A stretch of DNA of 39,300 bases from Hyphomicrobium sp. (GTDB lineage: Bacteria; Pseudomonadota; Alphaproteobacteria; Rhizobiales; Hyphomicrobiaceae), in the NCBI GenBank assembly GCA_002928955.1, contig PERT01000032.1, forward strand, positions 1 through 39,300, given 5' to 3'. The notes under the pieces are model-generated. The model did not search any database. It had not been told where the DNA came from and saw only the letters and a program-made list of their open reading frames with translations. Positions 17,277 to 26,988 of this stretch are shown in pieces (the first letter of the stretch is position 1; each line of letters starts with the position of its first letter). Position numbers and translations under genes: made by a program.

Positions 17277-17512
17277 GGCGCCCCCACCGCTGGACGTTAC
17301 CGGACGGATATTGCTGTTTGCGCAATCTATTGGCGCTTGCCGCGCGTGGCTATTCCAGACACGCGATCCACAAAGCTTTGTTCGTACTTGAGGCGAACGC
17401 GTCACTGGTCACGCGTATTTGCTGCACTATAGTCCGAGCGCAATCAGGAGGCGGGCCCGCCGAACCCGCGCGACGACATCGAGCACGGCACACGTCCCAG
17501 GCCCCGAGATTA

Positions 17513-19381
17513 GTGAGACGCGTCTTGAACAAGCTGGCCCATTCGTCACCGCGACACCTGACCCAGGCCATCGTCGCCTATTCGGCCACGGCCGCCCTTC
17601 TCGTTCAGCCTCTGGCGCCGGTACTGACCGCATCGACGCCCGCGATGGCCGGTGAGCTGATCTCGCGCGCCGATTATGACACTTGCCGCGCTCAAGACGA
17701 GCCCGCGTTCCGTGTGGCTATCGAGGCCATTACCGTAAGAGCGCTGCAAAAGGGCGCGTCCACCATCGACTACAGGGCGCTCGTCGCCGACGAGTGGCGC
17801 AAAGGCGGCCTTGACGACATCATCGACAAACGTGTCGACCTCGCAGTGGCCGAAGTGCGCGCTGAAACCAGTTGGGCCAATCTGTTGTCCTCGCTTGCCG
17901 ATAAGGAGCAAGCGCAGAAGCTGGCGGTCGCCGTCGCCGAGCGGGTCTACCGATCGGACGCGATCAAGTCGGGCATCGAGGGGCTGGCCAACGGCGTCGG
18001 CAATGCGGTCGGCAAAAGCATCGAATTCGCCAGTATTGATGCGGCTGGTCCAGCCCTCATGTGCCTGCAGGCCTTTCTCGGGCCGCGCTACGGCACGGCG
18101 GTTTCACGCGCGGTGGTAGCAGACGCCGGCACAGAATTCGGGCTCGATCCATCGAAGGCCGGCGTTGACGTGTCGCCAGGGGCGATGCTCCGGCAGTCGA
18201 GTGACGGCATCACCGGAGCTGCGATCCTGCTTGTCCGGCGTCAGCTTGCCGGTCTTGCGCAAAGGGTCGGCGCTCGGCTGGTCGGCAGCGTGCTGTCGCG
18301 GCTCGTCTCGGTTGCGGCCGGCGGCGTTGGTCTCGTGCTGATCGCCAAGGACATCTGGGACCTGCGCCACGGCGTCATGCCAATCATCGCCAATGAGATG
18401 AAGGCCGCCGACAACAAAGCCAAGGTCAAGGACGAATTGGCCGTCACCATTGCCGAGCAGATCGGCGAGCACGTCAAGGAAATCGGCGCCAAGTCCGCCG
18501 ATCGGGTGGTTGAGATTTGGCAAGAGTTCCGCCGCAATCACGCCAAGGTTCTCGACATCGCCGAACGCAACGAGCCGTTCAGGCGTTTTGTCGACAGTGT
18601 GAAGCCGGGCAGTCTGTCGCGATTGGACGAGGTGGTCGGGCTGCTGCTTCCGTCCGAACGCGAGGCTGGCGTCCTGAAGCGCCTCGACGACGGCAGCCTC
18701 AACCTGGCCGTGAACGTTTTGCCGGTGGCAGCGATGGAGATCGCACGTGATACCCGATCGGTCGATGCCGCCATCAAGTGGAGCACGCTCGCGGGCTCGA
18801 ACCTCGGGTCGGTCATCGCGCACGAGTTGCACAAGCGGTCGCCGCCCGACGCCTTCACCACGGCCTCGCTCAACCGGTTGTTCGCGGTCGACGACAAGCA
18901 GGCCATCACGCGGCTTGCAACCGTAACGCGCGAGGCCCGCGACACGCTCTTTGCGCTTGAAGCGGCAGAGCTCAAAGCATTAGCCAAGAGTCTGTCCGAC
19001 ACCGAACTCGGCACGCTGGCACGCTATCTTTCGGGGCTTCATCAGCAGCCGCGCGAGCGTGTGCTGCGCGCGGTTGCCGCCGCGCCGCGCACGATGCAGG
19101 TGCTCGCCTCCGAACGTGTGCGCGAAGCCATCATCGCGAGCCGCGACCAGAACGCGGCGGTGGACATGATGTTGCGTTCGGGCGGTTACGATCCGGTGGC
19201 GATCTGGGCCGACATGCAGCTTGTGCTCGATGGCAGGGTCAACCCGCTTCTGATGTGGGACCGCCACCCGATGGCCGTTGGTGCTGCTGGCGTCATGGCG
19301 GTGTTCATAATCTTGTTCCTCCTACGCCTGTTCCGGCCCCGGCGAAGGGTGGTGAAAGCGGCCGCGGAGATCAACGGCTGA
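17513..19381 (+). CDS. Large exported protein, C-terminally anchored, unknown function
   Basis: I do not recognise this protein (about 622 aa). Near the N-terminus a hydrophobic stretch (AIVAYSATAALLVQPLAPV) followed by ASTPAMAGEL looks like a signal peptide. There is no ATG upstream of it, so a GTG at 17513 or TTG at 17525 is the likely start; the first ATG would remove the signal. The body is mostly helical and charged, with a hydrophobic stretch near residues 258-282 (LVSVAAGGVGLVLIAKDIW) flanked by long amphipathic helices. The C-terminus has one membrane helix (VGAAGVMAVFIILFLLRLF) followed by RPRRRVVK. The inferred topology is a large periplasmic domain held by a C-terminal anchor. Codon use and length support a real gene. 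Confidence 0.75.
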   Translation: MRRVLNKLAHSSPRHLTQAIVAYSATAALLVQPLAPVLTASTPAMAGELISRADYDTCRAQDEPAFRVAIEAITVRALQKGASTIDYRALVADEWRKGGLDDIIDKRVDLAVAEVRAETSWANLLSSLADKEQAQKLAVAVAERVYRSDAIKSGIEGLANGVGNAVGKSIEFASIDAAGPALMCLQAFLGPRYGTAVSRAVVADAGTEFGLDPSKAGVDVSPGAMLRQSSDGITGAAILLVRRQLAGLAQRVGARLVGSVLSRLVSVAAGGVGLVLIAKDIWDLRHGVMPIIANEMKAADNKAKVKDELAVTIAEQIGEHVKEIGAKSADRVVEIWQEFRRNHAKVLDIAERNEPFRRFVDSVKPGSLSRLDEVVGLLLPSEREAGVLKRLDDGSLNLAVNVLPVAAMEIARDTRSVDAAIKWSTLAGSNLGSVIAHELHKRSPPDAFTTASLNRLFAVDDKQAITRLATVTREARDTLFALEAAELKALAKSLSDTELGTLARYLSGLHQQPRERVLRAVAAAPRTMQVLASERVREAIIASRDQNAAVDMMLRSGGYDPVAIWADMQLVLDGRVNPLLMWDRHPMAVGAAGVMAVFIILFLLRLFRPRRRVVKAAAEING

Positions 19382-19681
19382 GCTGATCTGAATGCCGATG
19401 GGCGAGGGATCGGCGAATGCCGAACTGCCGTCCCGCGGATGACAAGTCCGCGCCAAAGTTTGCGGCCGGCGCACCGATCGCTATGCTGCCGGGGCATTTT
19501 CGATCCGACCACTCAATGTACATCATGATGAGCTGTCGCACCGGCTTCGAAGCGAGCTCGAACCCTGTCTTGGCCGAAAAAAATCAGCGGTCGCATCCTG
19601 GTCATGAAAAATAAAGCTGAGCACAGACCGGGAAATGCCACTGTTGCCAAGGCCCGGGACGGCGTTACCAGTCACAAGACG
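19382..19681. other. Convergent intergenic region, no gene seen
   Basis: Three hundred bases between two convergent 3' ends. A short frame at 19417-19614 shows no recognisable domain. No strong terminator hairpin was found, although an A-rich patch occurs near 19580-19615. Confidence 0.35.
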
Positions 19682-20746
19682 TCATGGCACTCGCAACCCG
19701 TGGTGATGGCGAACTGAGCTACGAATGACGTCGTGCACGAAGTTGAGCTTCGCGTAGGCCGGCTCGGGAATGACGAAGGGATAGAAATCTCCGTGCCCCA
19801 TGCATCGGCTGAGACTGTTCAACGCCGCCGACAAAGGTATCCAACGGTTTGTCAGCGTGGCGAAGGACTCGTCGCGATAGACGTCTGTTCTCCGGAAGGG
19901 CCAAAGAGCACCGAAACTCAAACCTTGGCTGCGCGGTTCCATGCCCTCGGCCTCCGCAGTATCGACGGCGTCGACGATATGCAGGTAGTGAGCCCACGTC
20001 TCGGCCCAATCCTCCCATGGATGCGCGCTCGCATAAGCGGAGACGAATTGCTGCGCCCAATCGGAACGCGGCCCATCCTTATGGTGCCGTGCAAGGGCGG
20101 CGTTGTAGTCCTCTCGCTCGTCGCCGAAGAGCTTGCGAAACGTCTTGGTCATGCCCGCATCCTCGACCAGCAGCGCCCAGTAGAAATGTCCACTTTCGTG
20201 CCTCAGATGGCCGAGCAGCGCGCGGTAGGGTTCTGCGAAGCGCTGGCGTTGGCGCTCGCGCTCAACTGCGTCGGCTTCAAGTACGTCGATGGTGATCACG
20301 CCGTCCTTATGCCCCGTCGTGGCGTTGCGCACGAAGTCGAACGCGAGCTTGCCGCGGCCCTCTACGGGTGACACCAGCGGCAAGCCAAGTCGCAGCAGCG
20401 AATAGACCAGCCGTTTTTTGGCCTGCTCCATATCCCGCCACGCCTCGATGTTCCCGAGTTCTGCAAGATTAGGAATAGTGCGGTTCAGATCGCACGCCGG
20501 GCAAAGTCCCGTGGTGTCATTGGCAACCATCAGCCAGTTGCAGGCGGCATACCGCGCATTCTGACAATACTCCACAGTGCCGCCGGACCGGTCGGCCAGC
20601 TTGTATCGATGGGGCTCGGCTGCCGGTACCAGTAGTGCCATTTGAAGAGTGGTCGCGTCGAACCCGAGAGCGGATCCGCACTTTAGGCACTCGACGTTCT
20701 CGAAGTAGATCTTGTTGCTGCATTTTGGGCACGCGAAGTTCTTCAT
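19682..20746 (-). CDS. Zinc-ribbon metallopeptidase (Peptidase_Mx type)
   Basis: A 354-aa protein of the COG4307/Peptidase_Mx family. It opens with a rubredoxin-like zinc ribbon (Cys6-Cys9, Cys20-Cys23) and has a second Cys set (Cys61, Cys69, Cys82, Cys85). The metallopeptidase motif is HESGH (residues 183-187), followed by WEDWAETWAHYLH, which should give the third zinc ligand. There is no signal peptide, so it should be cytoplasmic. It diverges from the DUF2126 transglutaminase operon across 261 bp. Comparative genomics places such peptidases beside these amidoligase/ATP-grasp systems, so it may cleave peptides that the system makes or modifies. Substrate unknown. Confidence 0.88.
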   Translation of the reverse strand: MKNFACPKCSNKIYFENVECLKCGSALGFDATTLQMALLVPAAEPHRYKLADRSGGTVEYCQNARYAACNWLMVANDTTGLCPACDLNRTIPNLAELGNIEAWRDMEQAKKRLVYSLLRLGLPLVSPVEGRGKLAFDFVRNATTGHKDGVITIDVLEADAVERERQRQRFAEPYRALLGHLRHESGHFYWALLVEDAGMTKTFRKLFGDEREDYNAALARHHKDGPRSDWAQQFVSAYASAHPWEDWAETWAHYLHIVDAVDTAEAEGMEPRSQGLSFGALWPFRRTDVYRDESFATLTNRWIPLSAALNSLSRCMGHGDFYPFVIPEPAYAKLNFVHDVIRSSVRHHHGLRVP

Positions 20747-20817
20747 GGTCTCATTGCTCGCCTTGGTACCGAACCGTGATGCCCGCCGGCGCAGGTCGAA
20801 AGTCCAATTATGATCAG

Positions 20818-20842
20818 TTTTCGGGCATCAGCCGCCCGAAAA
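20818..20842. promoter_or_regulatory. Perfect 9-bp inverted repeat in divergent promoter region
   Basis: TTTTCGGGC (20818-20826) and GCCCGAAAA (20834-20842) form a perfect dyad with a 7-nt spacer, between the metallopeptidase (minus) and transglutaminase (plus) genes. With T- and A-runs at its ends it could act as a bidirectional terminator or attenuator. As it lies 71 bp from one start codon and 165 bp from the other, it could equally be a shared operator. Confidence 0.5.
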
Positions 20843-21007
20843 GCCGGACGAAGGCCCGGTTCTTGATCACCGCAGCAAATTGATTGGCATTTGGGCAGGT
20901 TCGAGCTTGTCGCACGTTCGTAGCCCAACTAACGCTCAATCTGACGATGGGCGGATCTGGCTCGCCGTTGGGCAATCTCACCGACAACAAGAGGCTGGCT
21001 GGCTTCG

Positions 21008-24000
21008 ATGGCATTACACGTCGCGCTGACACACGAGACCACCTACACCTACGATCGCAAAATCGGGATGAACCCGCAGATCATCCGGCTGAGACCTGCG
21101 CCGCATGCACGAACACCCATCCTCAGCTACGGCATCAAGATCGAACCGGCGGTCCACTTCATAAACTGGCAGCAGGACCCTTTCGGAAATTTCCTGGCTC
21201 GTGTCGTATTGCCCGAGACCACGGATCACTTCAAGGTTTCGATCGATCTTGTTGCAGACATGGCCGTCGTCAACCCATTCGATTTCTTCATAGACGACGC
21301 GTCCAAGGACTGGCCATTCACCTACGACGCGCAGACGGCGAAAGAGCTGCAGCCGTATTTGGAGCCCGATCCCAAGGGGCCGATGCTCACCGCATTTCTC
21401 GCAACGATCGATCACAGCGCGATGACGACGATCGACTTCCTGTGCGATCTCAACCGGGCGCTCGAAAAGCACGTGCGCTATCTGATCCGCATGGAGCCCG
21501 GCGTCCAGACCTGCGAGCAGACGCTGGCGACGCGATCCGGATCGTGCCGCGACAGCGCTTGGCTCATGGTGCAAGTCCTCAGAAACCTGGGTCTCGCAGC
21601 CCGCTTCGTTTCTGGCTATCTCATCCAGCTCACGCCCGACGTGAAGGCACTCGATGGGCCGACGGGCGCCGAGAACGACTTCACCGATCTGCACGCCTGG
21701 GCAGAGGTCTACGTTCCGGGGGCCGGCTGGATCGGCCTCGATCCGACCTCGGGGCTGCTGGCCGGAGAAGGCCACATTCCGCTCGCCGCTACACCGCATC
21801 CTGTCAGCGCCGCGCCGATAACCGGCTCACACGAGAAAGCCGACGTGAGCTTCGACTTCCATATGGCCGTTACCCGTGTTCGAGAGACGCCGCGCGTCAC
21901 CAAACCCTACACCGAGGAGGTGTGGGCGGAGATCACCGAAGCCGGTCACACCATCGATTCACGCCTGAATGCCGGAGACGTGCGCCTGACCATGGGCGGC
22001 GAGCCGACGTTCGTCGCCAGTGACGACCGTGACGCCGCGGAGTGGAATACGGCAGCAGTCGGACCGACAAAACGCCGCTTCGCCGACGATCTCGTTCGTC
22101 GGTTGCAGAAGCGTTTCGCACCGGGAGGCCTGCTGCATTACGGCCAAGGCAAATGGTATCCAGGCGAGCAGCTTCCCCGCTGGTCGTTCGCCCTCTACTG
22201 GAGAACCGACGGTCTGCCGCTGTGGGAGGAGCCGAGCCTCATCGCTCCGGCATCCGTGCAAAAGCCCGTAACCGCGGAGGACGCCAGCCGTTTGATGTCG
22301 GCGCTGTGCGAAAGCCTCGGTCTGCCCGCACAGAGCGCCATGCCCGCGTACGAAGACACGGCGCATTTCCTGCTCGTGGAGCAGAAGCTACCGGTCAACG
22401 TCACGCCTAAGACCAACAAGCTCGAAGATCCGGTAGAGCGCCAACGCATCATCGACGTGTTCGACCGCGGGGTGATGTCACCAGTGGGCTATGCGCTGCC
22501 CATCCAGGTCTGGAATTCACGCGCCCGTGGCCGCCGCTGGGTCACGGAGCGGTGGGCCCTGCGGCGCGAGAAGCTGTTTTTGTTGCCTGGCGATTCGCCG
22601 CTCGGTTTTCGCCTCCCGCTCGGTTCGGCGCCGTATCTCGCGCCGGTTCAATTCCCCCATGTCGTGCAGCGTGATCCCTTCGCGGATGCCCCCGCTTTAC
22701 CAGAGCGTAACGTGCTGATGCAGGGCCGCCGCAAGGACACGCTGGATGCCCACTCCGAGCTGTCTTCGGCGCCGACCGGTATCGTGGGCAGCGTTCGCAC
22801 CGCGTTGACGGTGGAGCCGCGAGGCGGCCAAATCTGCGTCTTCATGCCGCCGCTTGCTGATGCCGAGGACTACGCGGCCCTCGTTGCAGCTGTCGAGGAG
22901 GCCTCGCGATCGACCCGGTTACCCATCCACATCGAGGGCTATACGCCGCCGGCCGATCCGCGCTTCAACGTCATCAAGGTCACGCCAGACCCCGGCGTAA
23001 TAGAGGTTAACATCCAGCCGGCGCAAACCTGGGAAGAGGCCGTCGCGATTACGACGGGACTTTACGAGGACGCCCACCAGAGCCGCCTCAGCACCGAGAA
23101 ATTCATGCTCGATGGCCGGCACTCGGGCACGGGCGGCGGCAATCACATCGTGATGGGCGGCATGACGCCGGGCGACAGTCCATTCCTGCGCCGACCGGAT
23201 CTGCTGGCCTCGCTCATTACCTACTGGCAGAACCATCCGTCGCTGTCCTACCTGTTCTCCGGCATGTTCATCGGGCCGACCAGCCAGGCTCCGCGCGTGG
23301 ACGAGGGCCGCCACGAGGCTCTATACGAACTCGAAATTGCGATGGCCCAAATCCCTGATCCCGGCGCACAAGACGTGCCCCCGTGGATGGTCGATCGCAT
23401 TTTCCGCAATCTCCTGATCGACGTGACGGGCAACACCCACCGCGCCGAAATCTGCATCGACAAACTATATTCCCCCGACAGTCCGACCGGACGGCTGGGC
23501 CTCGTTGAGTTCCGCTCTTTCGAGATGCCGCCGCACGCGCGCATGAGCCTTGCCCAACAGCTACTCCTGCGTGCACTGATCGCCAGGTTCTGGGAGAAGC
23601 CCTACCGAAACAAGCTCGTCCGCTGGGGCACTGCACTGCATGACCGGTTCATGCTGCCGCATTTCATCTGGGCCGACTTCTGCGACGTGATCGACGATTT
23701 GAAGACCGCAGGGCTTCCGGTGGGGCGCGACTGGTTCCTGCCCCACTACGAGTTCCGCTTTCCGTTCATCGGCAAGGTGGAGGGCAGAAACCTAGAGGTC
23801 GAGATCCGGCATGCGTTGGAGCCCTGGCACGTGCTGGGAGAGGAAGGCGTCGCCGGGGGCACCGCGCGCTACGTCGATTCGTCGCTTGAACGTGTACAGG
23901 TCACCGTGCGGGGCCTAAGTGACGACCGGTTCACAGTTGCCTGCAACGGCCGGGCGGTGCCCTTTTCGCCGACCGGGACGTTCGGCGAAAAGGTCGCCGG

Positions 24001-24301
24001 CGTGCGCTTCCGCGCCTGGGGGCCACCGTCGGCGCTGCATCCAACAATTGCGCCCCACGTGCCCCTCACCTTCGACATTGTCGATCGTTGGACCGGGCGC
24101 TCGCTGGCCGGCTGCCGATATCACGTCTCCCATCCGGGCGGACGGTACTTCGAGGTCTTCCCAGTCAACGCCTACGAGGCTGAAGGCCGGCGCCTGGCGA
24201 GATTCGAGGATTTCGGTCACAGTGCCGGGAAAATGTCGGCTCGGCCCACCCCCCGCAATCCCGACTACCCGATGACCCTTGACCTCCGGCTGCAGCCCTG
24301 A
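21008..24301 (+). CDS. Transglutaminase-amidoligase fusion (DUF2126)
   Basis: A 1097-aa two-part enzyme. Residues about 1-300 are a transglutaminase-like domain with its own N-terminal beta module. The catalytic triad is visible: Cys180 in GSCRDSAW, His229 in DLHAWAEVY and Asp245 in IGLDPTSG. Residues about 312-1095 are DUF2126, described as a putative amidoligase of the glutamine-synthetase-like fold. It begins at RLTMGGEPTFVASDDRDAAE and includes HSGTGGGNHIVMGG and GLVEFRSFEMPPHARM. Family knowledge suggests ATP-dependent amide-bond formation coupled to thiol-enzyme peptide cleavage or transfer; this is not proven. It is first in an operon with the ATP-grasp/Alpha-E fusion and a second transglutaminase, and lacks a signal peptide. 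Confidence 0.93.
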   Translation: MALHVALTHETTYTYDRKIGMNPQIIRLRPAPHARTPILSYGIKIEPAVHFINWQQDPFGNFLARVVLPETTDHFKVSIDLVADMAVVNPFDFFIDDASKDWPFTYDAQTAKELQPYLEPDPKGPMLTAFLATIDHSAMTTIDFLCDLNRALEKHVRYLIRMEPGVQTCEQTLATRSGSCRDSAWLMVQVLRNLGLAARFVSGYLIQLTPDVKALDGPTGAENDFTDLHAWAEVYVPGAGWIGLDPTSGLLAGEGHIPLAATPHPVSAAPITGSHEKADVSFDFHMAVTRVRETPRVTKPYTEEVWAEITEAGHTIDSRLNAGDVRLTMGGEPTFVASDDRDAAEWNTAAVGPTKRRFADDLVRRLQKRFAPGGLLHYGQGKWYPGEQLPRWSFALYWRTDGLPLWEEPSLIAPASVQKPVTAEDASRLMSALCESLGLPAQSAMPAYEDTAHFLLVEQKLPVNVTPKTNKLEDPVERQRIIDVFDRGVMSPVGYALPIQVWNSRARGRRWVTERWALRREKLFLLPGDSPLGFRLPLGSAPYLAPVQFPHVVQRDPFADAPALPERNVLMQGRRKDTLDAHSELSSAPTGIVGSVRTALTVEPRGGQICVFMPPLADAEDYAALVAAVEEASRSTRLPIHIEGYTPPADPRFNVIKVTPDPGVIEVNIQPAQTWEEAVAITTGLYEDAHQSRLSTEKFMLDGRHSGTGGGNHIVMGGMTPGDSPFLRRPDLLASLITYWQNHPSLSYLFSGMFIGPTSQAPRVDEGRHEALYELEIAMAQIPDPGAQDVPPWMVDRIFRNLLIDVTGNTHRAEICIDKLYSPDSPTGRLGLVEFRSFEMPPHARMSLAQQLLLRALIARFWEKPYRNKLVRWGTALHDRFMLPHFIWADFCDVIDDLKTAGLPVGRDWFLPHYEFRFPFIGKVEGRNLEVEIRHALEPWHVLGEEGVAGGTARYVDSSLERVQVTVRGLSDDRFTVACNGRAVPFSPTGTFGEKVAGVRFRAWGPPSALHPTIAPHVPLTFDIVDRWTGRSLAGCRYHVSHPGGRYFEVFPVNAYEAEGRRLARFEDFGHSAGKMSARPTPRNPDYPMTLDLRLQP

Positions 24302-24435
24302 GTTCGCAGCCGACCGTCGCTTTTGGTGATTGGCCGCTGTGGCCTTGCGGCGGGCGGCTGGCTACATGATAATCTTTGGGGTGACCAAACAGCGGCAACA
24401 GTCCGCCAGGACACAGAGAAACCAACGGGAGCCGG

Positions 24436-26988
24436 ATGGTGAAGTCTGCAAGAGCCGCTGCCAGCGACACCCGTTCCACGTTGCTGGATGCCTACAGGGC
24501 ATCCTCCCCGCACGGGTTCGACGAGGCCTTGGCAAGCGCCGATCAGGTTCGTCCGCATTGGCATCCGCTGCTTTCCGCCTTCGAGGAACTTGCTCCGGAG
24601 GAGTTGGCGGCCCGCTCGGCGCGCATCGACCGGCGGGTGCGAGAGACCGGCATAGCCTACGACATTTTTTCCCACCCCACGCATCCCGCGCAGCGCTGGC
24701 AGCTCGATCTTGCGCCGATCGTGTTTTCGGTGTCGGAGTGGTCCTGGCTCGAGGCCGCCTTGATCCAGCGGGCGCATCTGCTCGATACCCTGCTTGCTGA
24801 CATCTATAGTGATGCGAACTTTTTGCGGCGCGGACTCGTGCCGCCCGAGCTTGTCTTTAGTGATCCGTCACACATCAAGACGTGTCAGGGCATCGTGCCC
24901 CGGGCGGGTCCGTTGCGCTCCTACGCCGCAGATCTGGCACGCAGCGCGGATGGCCGCTGGATGGTCATCGACAGTCACACCGAAACACTGGCGGGCATCG
25001 GTTTCGCGGTTGCCAATCGTGTGGTTCATACCCACGTCGCCGGTGACATCTTCAACCGCTGCAACGCACTGCGGCTGGCGCCCTTCTTTCACAACGTGCA
25101 GGCGGCTCTTGCGACGCATGCAGGCCGTGACAACGCCCGGATCGCACTGCTGACACCGGGGCCGCACCACGACGATTATTTCTCACACGCCTATTTGGCG
25201 CGCTACCTCGGATATCTCCTGGTCGAGGGAGCCGATCTCAGGACCAAGGGTAACAAAGTCTATCTGAAGACGCTCGAAGGCCTCAAGGAGATCGACCTCA
25301 TCATCCGCTGCGTCGATGGTCGACTGGTTGATGCGCTGGAGCTCGACCCTGGCGGATTCCATGGGCCGCCGGGGCTGCTCCGGGTCAATCGCGCGAACCC
25401 ACGCCTGGTGGTCAACGCCATCGGCTCAGCGGTCGTGCAGAATCGCGCGCTCGGCCCCTATCTGGAACGCTTGTCACAGGAGATCTTGGGTGAGCCGCTT
25501 GCACTGACCGATGCGCCCCGGCTGTGGCTTGGCGACGCTCGAATGCGGCGGCACGTGCTCGAAAATCTCGACCGCTACGTGGTCCGCAAGGCGCAGGAAG
25601 GAACCGGTCGGCCTGGTCACGCCGCGCTTGGCACCGCTGCACAGCTGCTTTCTGACGCTGAGAAGCAAATGCTCGGCGCCCAGATCTCGCTGCTCGGCAG
25701 CAGCCTCGTTGCCGAGGAAGCGATTGGGTTCAGTGAGGCGCCGGCCTTCGACCGTGGGCAGCTCGTCCGCCGGCCCTTCGCCGTGCGCCTCTACGTGGTG
25801 CACACCAAAAGTGGCTATGAGGTCATGCCCGGCGGCCTCGCCATGACAGTCAACACCGAGTCCGTCGTTGGCATGAGTGCACCAGATGGCCATACGCGCG
25901 ATGTCTGGGTGTTGTCCGACGACGAGCAGCGCCCGCATGTAAGTCTGTGGCGCCCCATGCTCGAAACCGCCAGGGTCGAGCGCTCGCAGCGCGTCATTCA
26001 AAGCCGTGTCGCGGACGATCTATTCTGGCTCGGACGTTACAACGAGCGGGCCGATTGGGTGATGCGCGTATTGCGCGGTGCTTGCCGCAGACTTGTCGAG
26101 GATACCGACGGCGGTCTGGATGCGGCGCGGCGCGGACTCAAAGTACTGATCGGCGAGACGGTGCCCGACGGCGGTCGCCAACTTGCACGCGAGGACGAAA
26201 TCCGGCAGCTGTGCAAGATCCTCGTCACCGACCGACGCGGCGATCGTTCGTTGGAGCGTACCTTCGAGGACATCTATCGTTGCGCCAGCCTGGCCCGCGA
26301 CAGGCTATCGTTCGAGGCTTGGCAGACACTGTCCCGCTTCCGGCCGGGCGATACCTACATCACCTCGCTCAGCCGCGCCGAGCCCAACGCGCTGCTCGAT
26401 CTCCTCGAAGAAGGACTTGCTTCGGTCGCTGCCTTCAACGGCCTTATGCATGAGAACATGACGAGGAATTTCGGCTGGTCGTTTCTTGATATGGGCCGTC
26501 GGCTGGAGAGGGCCTACAATCTCTCCGAGGCCATTCTGGTGCTGTTCACTGAACCGGCAGACCAAGAAGAGGAGATGCCGGCGCTGCAGCTGATCCTGGA
26601 GCTTGCCGATAGTTTCATCACTTACCGTTCGCGCTACCGGCTCGATCCTTGCCTGCCACTTGTGCTCGATCTCCTGCTCCTGGACGAAGCCAATCCTCGT
26701 TCTCTCGCCTACCAGCTCGCCGCAATTTCCAGCCACCTGGAAGGCCTGCCGAACGGCCAGCGCGGGACGAGCCTGTCCGAGGACCGTCGGATTATCCTGT
26801 CGCTCCTAACTACGGCGCGCCTTGCCGATGTGGAGGCACTCACGGCGGAGCCGGGCCGCATGAAACTTGCGGCGACCATCGGCGATTACGTGCGGGTGCT
26901 GCCTGACCTCTCCAATGCGATAGGGCGCCATTATTTCAATCTGGCCGAAGAGGCTTCGCATCGTGTGCAGGTGGGGTTGCCCACATGA
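24436..26988 (+). CDS. Circularly permuted ATP-grasp / Alpha-E fusion protein
   Basis: An 850-aa protein joining two families that are often separate genes. Residues about 1-515 are a circularly permuted type-2 ATP-grasp domain (DUF404/DUF407 type): HWHPLLSAFEELAPEELAAR, SDPSHIKTCQGIVPRAGPLR, WMVIDSHTETLAGIGFAVAN, TPGPHHDDYFSHAYLARYLG. From about residue 518 an Alpha-E (DUF403) helical domain follows (RVADDLFWLGRYNERADWVM, GWSFLDMGRRLERAYNLSEA). ATP-grasp enzymes of this kind are expected to ligate an amine to an activated carboxylate; Alpha-E is predicted to help bind or modify the peptide. The start is the ATG at 24436, after a purine-rich GGGAGC. The stop overlaps the next gene by 4 nt. 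Confidence 0.93.
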   Translation: MVKSARAAASDTRSTLLDAYRASSPHGFDEALASADQVRPHWHPLLSAFEELAPEELAARSARIDRRVRETGIAYDIFSHPTHPAQRWQLDLAPIVFSVSEWSWLEAALIQRAHLLDTLLADIYSDANFLRRGLVPPELVFSDPSHIKTCQGIVPRAGPLRSYAADLARSADGRWMVIDSHTETLAGIGFAVANRVVHTHVAGDIFNRCNALRLAPFFHNVQAALATHAGRDNARIALLTPGPHHDDYFSHAYLARYLGYLLVEGADLRTKGNKVYLKTLEGLKEIDLIIRCVDGRLVDALELDPGGFHGPPGLLRVNRANPRLVVNAIGSAVVQNRALGPYLERLSQEILGEPLALTDAPRLWLGDARMRRHVLENLDRYVVRKAQEGTGRPGHAALGTAAQLLSDAEKQMLGAQISLLGSSLVAEEAIGFSEAPAFDRGQLVRRPFAVRLYVVHTKSGYEVMPGGLAMTVNTESVVGMSAPDGHTRDVWVLSDDEQRPHVSLWRPMLETARVERSQRVIQSRVADDLFWLGRYNERADWVMRVLRGACRRLVEDTDGGLDAARRGLKVLIGETVPDGGRQLAREDEIRQLCKILVTDRRGDRSLERTFEDIYRCASLARDRLSFEAWQTLSRFRPGDTYITSLSRAEPNALLDLLEEGLASVAAFNGLMHENMTRNFGWSFLDMGRRLERAYNLSEAILVLFTEPADQEEEMPALQLILELADSFITYRSRYRLDPCLPLVLDLLLLDEANPRSLAYQLAAISSHLEGLPNGQRGTSLSEDRRIILSLLTTARLADVEALTAEPGRMKLAATIGDYVRVLPDLSNAIGRHYFNLAEEASHRVQVGLPT

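Noticed and set aside
16269-17432. 387-codon plus-strand frame opposite the sodium:solute symporter
   Set aside because: Composition is extreme (Arg, Asp, Glu, His rich) and it mirrors the codons of the real symporter gene on the other strand.
20884-22023. 379-codon plus-strand frame overlapping the DUF2126 gene
   Set aside because: Out of frame with the conserved transglutaminase, and its content is Arg/Ser/His-rich without motifs.
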